Assembly: GCA_026985655.1 (NCBI GenBank) | Contig: JALSQB010000159.1 | Location: forward strand, 1-18,728 | DNA: 18,728 nt | Direction of reading: 5' to 3' | DNA from: Campylobacteraceae bacterium | Lineage (GTDB): Bacteria > Campylobacterota > Campylobacteria > Campylobacterales > Sulfurovaceae | Part shown: positions 1-6,308 of the stretch, piece after piece | Layout: the number at the start of each line of letters is the position of its first letter | Numbering within the stretch: position 1 is the first letter of the stretch | Made by a program: the position numbers and the translations under genes | Notes under the pieces: model-generated | Seen by the model: the letters and a program-made list of their open reading frames with translations, nothing else | Database searches by the model: none | What the model was told of the DNA's origin: nothing

Positions 1-147
1 CGTGGGGTAAATGGAGAACATTCTGAAAGTAAAGAGGGCATTTTTGATATTTCGAACCGTCGTCGCCTAGGAGTCACTGAAGTAGAAGCCATAGAAGCGT
101 TAGTTGAAGGGATTTCAGCATTAATTAGAGTGGAACAAAGCCAATAA
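1..147 (+). CDS. Arginine kinase (phosphagen kinase), C-terminal end only
   Basis: The first 48 codons and the TAA stop are open in frame 1, so the gene begins outside the window. The visible peptide starts RGVNGEHSES and continues with a DISNRRRLGVTEVEAIEAL stretch. This is the C-terminal signature of ATP:guanido phosphotransferases, in which animal arginine kinases read RGxxGEHTES..G.YDISNKRR(L/M)G(L/T)TE. The family reversibly transfers phosphate from ATP to arginine, giving a phosphoarginine energy buffer in the cytoplasm. The Glu-His pair and the RG..GE loop lie in the nucleotide/guanidino-proximal C-terminal lobe. The bacterial protein-arginine kinase McsB shares this fold. The DISNRRRLGVTE block looks closer to true arginine kinases, but with only 48 residues McsB-like activity cannot be formally excluded. 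No partner gene is visible. Confidence 0.88.
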   Translation, partial: RGVNGEHSESKEGIFDISNRRRLGVTEVEAIEALVEGISALIRVEQSQ

Positions 148-153
148 ACTTTA

Positions 154-176
154 AAATATGTCAATTTGACATATTT
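154..176. repeat. 23-bp near-perfect palindrome between arginine kinase and yraN
   Basis: Arms AAATATGTCAA and TTGACATATTT (11 bp, perfect) are separated by one T. The palindrome begins seven bases after the arginine kinase stop codon and ends one base before the -35 element of the yraN promoter. With so short a loop it suits a dimeric repressor or activator operator. It could instead act as a weak AT-rich terminator for the kinase gene, since T-rich sequence follows. The sequence alone does not decide between these. Confidence 0.55.
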
Positions 177-177
177 G

Positions 178-206
178 TTGCATTTTTAAAGTAACTTCTT
201 TATAAT
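178..206 (+). promoter_or_regulatory. Sigma-70-type promoter for yraN
   Basis: TTGCAT at 178-183 (close to TTGACA) and a consensus TATAAT at 201-206 are separated by exactly 17 bases. Transcription would start near 213, giving a leader of about 16 bases before the ATG at 229. The 154-176 palindrome abuts the upstream edge, where a regulator could act. Confidence 0.6.
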
Positions 207-228
207 AAAATCATATAAAGGATTGACG

Positions 229-576
229 ATGAACCATAAATTAAATAATATAAGTATTGGAAATCAAAATGAAACAGTGGCAAGTGACTTTTTAGAAACA
301 GAAGGGTTTACAGTTGTTGCACGAAACTATTATGCACGAAAATTAGGGGAGATAGACATTATTGCCATGCAAGATGGTGTTTTACATTTTATTGAAGTAA
401 AATCAGCCCAAGCAGATTTTGACCCTATTTATAATTTTACCCCTGCAAAACAACGAAAAGTAATTAACTCAGCGTACTACTATATGAAAGCACATAACTT
501 AGACATGGTTTTTTCCATTGACTTGATTGTGGTACGTTGGAGTGAGGTTGAGTTTTTGGAAAATGTAACAATGTAA
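229..576 (+). CDS. yraN: YraN / UPF0102 family nuclease-like protein
   Basis: A 115-residue cytoplasmic protein, about the usual length for UPF0102/YraN. I start it at ATG 229 rather than the in-frame TTG at 223, because AAGGA at 218-222 then lies six bases upstream. The family has a restriction-endonuclease-like (PD-(D/E)xK, Holliday-junction-resolvase-like) fold. The hallmark residues are present: Glu15 in the first helix, GEIDII at 40-45 supplying the acidic Asp43, and IEVKS at 55-59 supplying the E-x-K pair. The biological role of YraN is not settled; DNA or nucleotide processing is inferred from the fold. The gene has its own promoter and appears monocistronic: the next gene starts 362 bases downstream after new promoter signals. 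Confidence 0.9.
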   Translation: MNHKLNNISIGNQNETVASDFLETEGFTVVARNYYARKLGEIDIIAMQDGVLHFIEVKSAQADFDPIYNFTPAKQRKVINSAYYYMKAHNLDMVFSIDLIVVRWSEVEFLENVTM

Positions 577-733
577 ATGTAAAGGGAAAAGCTACTCTAA
601 AAACATATATTAACGTGATATTACATAATAAATTTTTCTTTGTATGTTCTATAATATAAATTGTAAAATATAATTTTATTTTTAAGAAATTTTAAAGAAA
701 TTTAAATTTTATGCCTACTTTCCAAAGTTTTGT

Positions 734-742
734 TGCTATAAT
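734..742 (+). promoter_or_regulatory. Extended -10 promoter (TGCTATAAT)
   Basis: TGC followed by consensus TATAAT (737-742) forms an extended -10 element. There is no recognisable -35; upstream are T-rich tracts at roughly helical spacing, as in epsilonproteobacterial sigma-70 promoters. Transcription would begin around 748-750, exactly at the 5' arm of the hairpin. Confidence 0.6.
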
Positions 743-747
743 ATTCC

Positions 748-792
748 TATGAGAGTTACATTATTTTTCCCTTTTTTTAAGTAGCTCTCATA
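748..792 (+). ncRNA. Hairpin at predicted 5' end: candidate small RNA or structured leader
   Basis: TATGAGAGTTAC (748-759) pairs with GTAGCTCTCATA (781-792) over 12 positions with one G-U wobble. The 21-base pyrimidine-rich loop contains a CCC and a run of seven T. It begins at the predicted start of the TGCTATAAT promoter, so an RNA made there would carry this stem at its extreme 5' end. I do not recognise a known RNA family. The 3' end is undefined; the RNA could stop in the T-rich tract at 825-832 or run into the AAA+ gene at 939. Confidence 0.35.
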
Positions 793-881
793 CGATGACT
801 TTTAACTTTATATTTTATCCCTCCCTTTTTTGAACTCACTATTTGAGACCGTTAAGAGTTGTCGAAAACCTAAATCCTAAC

Positions 882-917
882 AATAATCTAAAACTATTTC
901 GTTATAATAATCTAAAA
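882..917. repeat. 12-base direct repeat around a -10 box
   Basis: AATAATCTAAAA occurs at 882-893 and again at 906-917, a 24-base period (a little over two helical turns). The second copy overlaps the TATAAT at 903-908. This suits a pair of regulator half-sites at the AAA+ gene promoter, but in such AT-rich DNA chance is possible. Confidence 0.35.
903..908 (+). promoter_or_regulatory. Candidate -10 box for the AAA+ gene
   Basis: A consensus TATAAT lies 30 bases before the TTG start, placing transcription near 914 with a leader of about 25 bases that includes the AGGA ribosome site at 927-930. No clear -35 is present. Confidence 0.4.
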
Positions 918-938
918 TAGATAAACAGGAAATATGTA

Positions 939-2675
939 TTGAAATATCTCATTAATTTTATAGAAGCTAAAAATGTCACTAAATCAAAAATCTATCCTCA
1001 TTTAAAATGTAATCGTCAAGAAGCTAAAATTTTACAATATATCTGCAGACGTTTTGTAAAAGGGATTGAAGAGACAGCCGTTTTAGATATTTTACAAGAC
1101 AATTTTGAGTATGAGAGTTATGATTATTTAAACTATTTATCTGTGATTAAAAAACTTATGGATATGGGTTGGATAGTGCAAATCTCTTTTGGGCAAGTCA
1201 AAGTACAAGAGATTTCACAACTTGAAGTACTCAACACTTCTGTTGCACCTACGATGAGTTTACTCCGTTTACTTGAAGAGGGTTCATTGGAAATCTCTCT
1301 GCCTGATATTAAACCTTATACAGACCATTTGGAGTATTTACAAGACCAATTTGATGTGATTGAACTCATACAAAAAATGTCCTCCTCAAAGCAAGGCTTT
1401 TTAGAGACCTCTTTGAGTGTAGGACGTTTAAAGTCTAAACTTGTGTTACTCTCACAACGTATTGTGGAGCGTGTTAAAATTACCCAAGAGCCTATTGTGG
1501 TGGAGGTATTTTTTAAAGAGCATGAATTAAATGAAAAAGAACAACGCATCTTTTTAGCCCTTTTAAAAGAAGAGTACTCAGGAGGGGAGGGACAACTTAG
1601 AGATATGAACACTCTTATTGAGATGATTTCAGATGATGAGCATGACAAAATCCGTAATCGTGCCTTACTCGAAGATGGCTCAAAACTTTTAAATGAAAAT
1701 ATTATTGACTATGAAGAGATTTTAAATATGTTTGGGGGAATTTCACGCTCATTTTACTTGCAAGAGGATATTTTACAAAAAATCATTCACCCCAATAAAA
1801 AGAAAAAAGTAACCAAATTAAAACTCGATAAACTCGTAGAAGAGCAAGAACTTTTTGAATATCTTGAACCAGCTACTGATTTAAGTGATGTGGTACTTCA
1901 CCCTAAAACACGAGAGGTCTTAAATACCCTTATTAAGCAAGTAGATAAAGAGGTTTTTGCCAAGTTAAAAGCGTGGGGACTAAAAGACAAACGTAAAGGG
2001 ATTGATGCACGCATTATCTTTTATGGTCACCCTGGAACAGGTAAGACGATGACGGCTATGAGTTTAGCTAAAACACTAAAACGTCCTATTTTGTCTTTTG
2101 ATTGTTCTAAAATTTTATCGATGTATGTAGGAGAGAGTGAAAAGAATGTCCGTAAGATTTTTGATGACTTTAAAACTTTGAGTAAAAAAGCCAAGGTTGA
2201 TCCTATTTTACTGCTTAATGAAGCTGACCAATTTTTAAGTTCACGTACCCAAGGTACAGGCAGTTCTGCCGATAAGATGCACAACCAAATGCAAAACATT
2301 TTCTTAGAGCAGATAGAGCAGTTTGAGGGGATTTTAATTGCCACTACGAATCTATTGACCAACATTGATAAAGCTTTTTCAAGACGCTTTAACTATAAAA
2401 TAGAGTTCAAAAAACCAGGACGCAAACAGCGTAAACGCCTTTGGCACTTTATGCTCCCTGAAAATGCCGACTATGAAGAGGGCTTTGAAGTCGATGAGTT
2501 AGCCAAACATGAGCTAACAGGTGGACAGATAAATTTGATTATTCGAAATACTGCTTACATGGTTGCCGTACGTGATGAGAGTGTTTTTACGCTCAAAGAT
2601 TTTTTAGGTGAAATTGAAAAAGAGCTAGGCACAAGTTTTGAAAATGAGGGTAAGAGTATGGGGTTTAAGGTTTAA
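939..2675 (+). CDS. AAA+ ATPase with N-terminal helical/winged-helix-like region
   Basis: A 578-residue protein. The start is TTG at 939, eight bases after AGGA (927-930); the nearby ATG at 934 is in another frame and stops at once. Residues 1 to about 340 form a largely helical, charged region without a motif I recognise; its first 90 residues look like a small winged-helix or protein-interaction module. The AAA+ core has Walker A GHPGTGKT at 363-370, a Walker B-like LLLNEAD ending at residue 430, a sensor-1 IATTN strand near 470 and an SRRF arginine-finger-type motif near 483. In Walker B the usual first Asp is Asn427, while the catalytic Glu428 remains. The core resembles the SpoVK/FtsH-like COG0464 group of protein-remodelling ATPases. 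There is no signal peptide, so it should be cytoplasmic. The substrate is unknown. It is probably monocistronic and converges on the CAP lipoprotein gene 38 bases downstream. Confidence 0.85.
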   Translation: MKYLINFIEAKNVTKSKIYPHLKCNRQEAKILQYICRRFVKGIEETAVLDILQDNFEYESYDYLNYLSVIKKLMDMGWIVQISFGQVKVQEISQLEVLNTSVAPTMSLLRLLEEGSLEISLPDIKPYTDHLEYLQDQFDVIELIQKMSSSKQGFLETSLSVGRLKSKLVLLSQRIVERVKITQEPIVVEVFFKEHELNEKEQRIFLALLKEEYSGGEGQLRDMNTLIEMISDDEHDKIRNRALLEDGSKLLNENIIDYEEILNMFGGISRSFYLQEDILQKIIHPNKKKKVTKLKLDKLVEEQELFEYLEPATDLSDVVLHPKTREVLNTLIKQVDKEVFAKLKAWGLKDKRKGIDARIIFYGHPGTGKTMTAMSLAKTLKRPILSFDCSKILSMYVGESEKNVRKIFDDFKTLSKKAKVDPILLLNEADQFLSSRTQGTGSSADKMHNQMQNIFLEQIEQFEGILIATTNLLTNIDKAFSRRFNYKIEFKKPGRKQRKRLWHFMLPENADYEEGFEVDELAKHELTGGQINLIIRNTAYMVAVRDESVFTLKDFLGEIEKELGTSFENEGKSMGFKV

Positions 2676-2713
2676 TCCCCTTTTCCCATAATTTTTCTAA
2701 AGTGCCTTTAGTG

Positions 2714-3409
2714 CTATTTTAAAGCACCAAAGTTTTGAGTCCAATAGCCTGCAGGTGCAGGACGTGTAACGCCATCATCAAATACAAGATTTTTCTCTCC
2801 TCTGGCTTCTGCCATAGCAAAGTCTTTAAAATCAGCATTCATAATATTAGAGCAATGTCCTGTTTTACTATTCATCCAATTTTCCATGGCTTGTACCCAA
2901 GCATCTTCTTCTAAAATAGGATACTTTGCTATGTAGGCAACATTTTCACCAGAGGTTTTGTAGTCATAATGGTTAAAGCGAATACGTTCGTTAAAATGAC
3001 TCTTTCTTGTGGGGCTAAAATCTTGCCCTGTGAGGTCAGTTAAAGTGCCTGAACCAATATGTGACATTTTTTTAATAGACAACATGTCATCACTATGCTC
3101 TTGGGAAGCATCTGCTAAGTTATTATTCCAAGTTAGTTTAGGGGCAGGACCTTGAAAAGCTAAATGGTCATTACATTTTACATTTAAACTTCTTAGATAG
3201 TTTATGACACTAAGGTATTGTTTTTCAATGCTATCACTACTTTTGTAATTTGGTACATCAGTGAGCTTCAGCGTAAAATCTTCGTCAATTAATCTTGTTT
3301 GAGAAGTTGGCGTTTGAGATGTTTGAGATGTTGGTGTAGGATTGGAACTTTTTTCTCCTCCACAAGCGATAAAGGTTAAAGTAGATAAAATTAAAATAGT
3401 ATTTCGCAT
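2714..3409 (-). CDS. CAP (SCP/PR-1) domain lipoprotein
   Basis: A 231-residue exported protein. A short hydrophobic signal ends LTFIAC, with Cys16 as the likely lipidated residue, followed by a Ser/Thr/Pro/Gln-rich spacer (21-40). The rest is a CAP domain: EHSDDM (104-109), SHIG with His117, SGENVAY (153-159), a WMNS...GHCSNIM segment (178-190) and a closing YWTQNFG (222-228). The cavity His/Glu residues typical of CAP proteins (His105, Glu155, His185) are present. Cys80 and Cys186 may form a disulfide. Bacterial CAP proteins are extracytoplasmic and mostly of unknown function; some bind lipids or have been proposed as proteases. GGAGAG just before the ATG supports this start. The gene is divergent from the metalloprotease/barrel gene across 95 bases. 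Confidence 0.88.
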   Translation of the reverse strand: MRNTILILSTLTFIACGGEKSSNPTPTSQTSQTPTSQTRLIDEDFTLKLTDVPNYKSSDSIEKQYLSVINYLRSLNVKCNDHLAFQGPAPKLTWNNNLADASQEHSDDMLSIKKMSHIGSGTLTDLTGQDFSPTRKSHFNERIRFNHYDYKTSGENVAYIAKYPILEEDAWVQAMENWMNSKTGHCSNIMNADFKDFAMAEARGEKNLVFDDGVTRPAPAGYWTQNFGALK

Positions 3410-3435
3410 AAGCTCTCCAAAGTAAATTTTAAGTT

Positions 3436-3444
3436 ATTATAGCA
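3436..3444 (-). promoter_or_regulatory. Extended -10 promoter (TGCTATAAT) for the CAP lipoprotein
   Basis: On the minus strand, TGC precedes a consensus TATAAT (3436-3441). Transcription would begin near 3429, about 20 bases before the lipoprotein ATG. The motif matches the extended -10 boxes at 734-742 and 15830-15838. Confidence 0.6.
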
Positions 3445-3504
3445 GGAATTAAAGTAAATCTTTCTAAATTACTTTAAATTTTTAATATTATTTTAAGGTT
3501 AATA

Positions 3505-6153
3505 ATGAAAATTATCTCTCTTTTTTTATGCTCTGTCTCTGCTATTACGGCTTCTGTGGTTACTCCTGATGATTATTTGATAAGTAATGATAAAGAAGTT
3601 GAGTATATTTACCCAGAAGAGTATGCCCCTTTAATGCCTAACATGAAAGCTTATCAAAAAGAGGTGATGCAGGAGTACGAAAAAGAGTTTGGATTTAAAC
3701 TTGATGATAAGATGAGTGTTGGAGTAGCTTCTTCTAACAACCAAATAGCCAATGCTTTCTCAACACAAATACCTTTTAATATGCAGGTTTTTTATGGGGC
3801 AGGAGTTGGTTATGTGGATTATTTTTCTACTACTTCATGGTTAAAGACGCTGGTGATTCATGAAACAGCCCATAACTTTCAACTCAACCCTAAAGAGAAT
3901 TTTATCTCTAAAACAAGCCATAAAATATTAGGTAATAATCCCATCTCTTTTTTAGGCTTATTTCCACTCTTCGCTGTTCCTAATGTTTTAGAAAATTCGT
4001 TTATTTTAGAGGGAAATGCCGTGATGAATGAGTCGCGTTTTGGTAATGGAGGACGACTTTTCTCAGGTTATGCTTTGGCTGAAGTGCTTGCCATGGCAAA
4101 AGCAGGAGTCATAAGACCTGAACTGATGTACAATTCAACTTTAGAATTTCCTTATGGCGAAAAAGCCTATTTGGTAGGTGGGTTTTTTCAGCAGTTTTTG
4201 GTGGAAAAATATGGACTTGAAAAGGTTAATGGATATTTTAAAACTTTTTCGACACAGCCTCTTCCTTTTTTTACTTCAGCAATGTTTAAAAAGCAGTATG
4301 GCAAAAGCTTTAAAGTGTTGTTAAAAGAGTTTGTAGAAGCATTAAAAAATAAACATAATGGGTTTAGCCCCACACAGGGAGAACTCTTAGCAAGAAGTCA
4401 GATTTTTACCCCTTTAAATAAAAAAGATAATGAGCTATATACCCTAATAGGGGATAGAAAATCAGCACCTAAAGTGTTGAAATTTAATTGTCAAAATATG
4501 ACAAAAAGCCTTGAAGAGGGTTCGTGGAGAGTGGGAGAACTTTTTAAGATTAATAATAGATATTATTCTGAAGCTTCAGCACAAACTTCCCCTGTGAAAA
4601 TAACAATGGGACTTTTTGACAGTGATGGTTTTTTGAAAAAAGGTTTCGAGGGTCAAGTTTTCCAAGGCTTTACTCAAAGTGGTAAAAAAGTCTATTTTGA
4701 TGTAGAAAAATCAATCGAAAGCCCTCAACTCTATGTCGATGGTAAGTTTTATACACAGAGTCACTCATCTGTCTATATTGATGGAGAGGATTTATATTAT
4801 TTTAAGCAAGATGGCGAAAAAAGAACACTCTACAAAAATAAAACAGCATTGGTCTCTTTTGAGGGGCATTATGGATTCGTAAGCGATGTTGATAGAGCAG
4901 GAGTAGTCTATTTTATTGCCTCATCAAAAGATGGTTCTAGTGTGTATGGTGTGAAAAATGGACAAATAGAACGAGTAAGTAGTGCCGATGATATTATTGA
5001 CTTTAAACTTTTAGATAATCATCAAGCTCTAGTGGCTACGGTTGATGCTTATGGTTATGCCTATCGTCAAATAAAACTTACTAGAGGAAAATTTTCTACA
5101 CCCTACAAAATCAATATTCCTCAAAATTCTCTGATGAATTCCACCATACGAGAGAGAGATTTCTTATCTAATAGTAAAGCTTTAAAAGCCGAAGATTATA
5201 ATTCAATTAAAGAGCTAAAATACAGCTCTTTAGGTCAAGCACTCTCTTATGGTAGCTACACAGGATTCGGTATTGACTTACAAGCTAATTTTGCAGACCC
5301 ACTGTTACAAAATAGTGTAATAGCAACGTTCTCTCATAATGATGCACGAGAGATAGTAGGATTAGCTTATGAAAATTCAGCACATCGTCTAAACTATGGT
5401 GGGGCTATCTATGGTGTTTTAAAGCATGAAGATAATGCTTCTCAACGAGATGTGGGTTACGATGTTTATGCCAATCTACCATTGATGGCTTCTGGGTACT
5501 GGAGAGCAGATGCTACTTTGGCTTATACGAAAGATTACAATACCATTTATAGAGAACCTTTAACCCTCTCTGTAAATATCTTAAATGCTAAACAGTTTGG
5601 TTTATCTAAATATGCCAATAGTTTAAATGCCTTAGAAATTTTTGGAAGTAAAGATAGAGAGGTCAATATGTTTGGAGGAACGTATCAGTTTAAACATGAT
5701 TTAGTAGGGCAATCATATGTAGGGGTTAAAGCGAGTTATTTTACAAGTAACAGCGTCAATAGTTTAGAAGAAAAAGGGATAGCATTAAGAGATGGTCTTA
5801 GTGCTTTACAATCAGATAATGCAAGTTTAGATATACCAAGTTTTTCAACTACAAGGTACGCAAAAGAGGTAAAAATGGCTGAACTCTCTTTGGCAAAAGT
5901 ATTTGATGGCTCATTTTACTTTTTTTCATTTCCCCTTTCGCTTCAACGTGAGACACTTTATGCCAAACAGCGTATGTATGACATAGATTTTAGTGAGACG
6001 CTTCATCAAACTTATTATGAAAGTACTTTTGGAACAACCTTAGATTTACTCTTTCTTAATCAATTTTCACTTCCTATGAGTTTAGAATGGATACATAATC
6101 AAGAAGTAGAAGAGCAAAACCAAGTTAGGGTTTTATTTGGAGGAAGTTTCTAA
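3505..6153 (+). CDS. Outer-membrane protein: HExxH metalloprotease joined to a propeller-like region and a C-terminal beta-barrel
   Basis: An 882-residue protein with AAGG upstream of its ATG. The N-terminus has a Sec signal (about 1-17). Residues about 30-290 resemble a gluzincin-type peptidase: HETAH at 119-123 supplies two zinc-binding His and the catalytic Glu. A LEGNAVMNE segment, with Glu169 46 residues after the second His, fits the third ligand. Residues about 310-560 are short beta-rich repeats (SVYIDGEDLYYFKQDGEKR, VVYFIASSKDGSSVYG) that look like propeller blades. From about 570 to the end the sequence alternates polar and hydrophobic/aromatic residues in strand-length runs and finishes VRVLFGGSF, with the terminal Phe typical of BamA-assembled barrels. 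I infer a protease domain displayed at, or facing inward from, the outer membrane. The substrate is unknown and I do not recognise an established family name. The 155 bases to the next gene are nearly all A/T, so a separate transcript is likely downstream. Confidence 0.75.
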   Translation: MKIISLFLCSVSAITASVVTPDDYLISNDKEVEYIYPEEYAPLMPNMKAYQKEVMQEYEKEFGFKLDDKMSVGVASSNNQIANAFSTQIPFNMQVFYGAGVGYVDYFSTTSWLKTLVIHETAHNFQLNPKENFISKTSHKILGNNPISFLGLFPLFAVPNVLENSFILEGNAVMNESRFGNGGRLFSGYALAEVLAMAKAGVIRPELMYNSTLEFPYGEKAYLVGGFFQQFLVEKYGLEKVNGYFKTFSTQPLPFFTSAMFKKQYGKSFKVLLKEFVEALKNKHNGFSPTQGELLARSQIFTPLNKKDNELYTLIGDRKSAPKVLKFNCQNMTKSLEEGSWRVGELFKINNRYYSEASAQTSPVKITMGLFDSDGFLKKGFEGQVFQGFTQSGKKVYFDVEKSIESPQLYVDGKFYTQSHSSVYIDGEDLYYFKQDGEKRTLYKNKTALVSFEGHYGFVSDVDRAGVVYFIASSKDGSSVYGVKNGQIERVSSADDIIDFKLLDNHQALVATVDAYGYAYRQIKLTRGKFSTPYKINIPQNSLMNSTIRERDFLSNSKALKAEDYNSIKELKYSSLGQALSYGSYTGFGIDLQANFADPLLQNSVIATFSHNDAREIVGLAYENSAHRLNYGGAIYGVLKHEDNASQRDVGYDVYANLPLMASGYWRADATLAYTKDYNTIYREPLTLSVNILNAKQFGLSKYANSLNALEIFGSKDREVNMFGGTYQFKHDLVGQSYVGVKASYFTSNSVNSLEEKGIALRDGLSALQSDNASLDIPSFSTTRYAKEVKMAELSLAKVFDGSFYFFSFPLSLQRETLYAKQRMYDIDFSETLHQTYYESTFGTTLDLLFLNQFSLPMSLEWIHNQEVEEQNQVRVLFGGSF

Positions 6154-6308
6154 AATAATCTTAATATTATTTTTTTAAGTTAAAATATATAAATAATAAA
6201 ATTTTAATTTTTATAAATTAATAAGTATTTAATATTAATAATAATGTTAAATTTATATTTTTTATGTTAAAATTTATTATTAAAAATAAAAATATGTTAA
6301 GGATTGTT
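6154..6308. other. Extremely AT-rich intergenic region before the repeat protein
   Basis: Only six G or C bases occur in 6154-6300. No GC-rich terminator stem is visible. Many TA-rich hexamers could serve as -10 boxes, so I cannot choose one. The useful signal is AAGGA at 6299-6303, five bases before ATG 6309, which fixes the next gene's start. The region should be strongly curved or easily melted and probably holds the promoter. Confidence 0.55.

Larger units (their letters stand above)
577..938. other. 362-base non-coding stretch between yraN and the AAA+ gene
   Basis: No protein-coding frame here is convincing. The stretch is very AT-rich and contains, in order: a run of T-rich tracts (about 640-720) like the periodic T-rich sequence that replaces the -35 box in Campylobacterota promoters; an extended -10 box at 734-742; a 12-bp hairpin at 748-792; two pyrimidine-rich tracts with CCC followed by T runs (770-778 and 819-832); and a 12-base direct repeat flanking a second -10 box near 903. 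It may encode a small RNA or a long structured leader for the AAA+ gene. Confidence 0.6.

Noticed and set aside
749..832. Two tiny Phe-rich reading frames (ATG at 749, 11 codons; ATG near 795, 12 codons) that could resemble attenuator leader peptides
   Set aside because: T-rich DNA encodes Phe by default, there is no ribosome site, and the downstream gene is not a phenylalanine or tRNA synthetase gene.
2702..2727. Imperfect hairpin (GTGC-c-TTTA with TAAAGCAC) between the AAA+ gene and the CAP gene as a terminator
   Set aside because: The stem has a bulge, no T-run follows on either strand, and it overlaps the CAP stop codon, so support is too weak to list.
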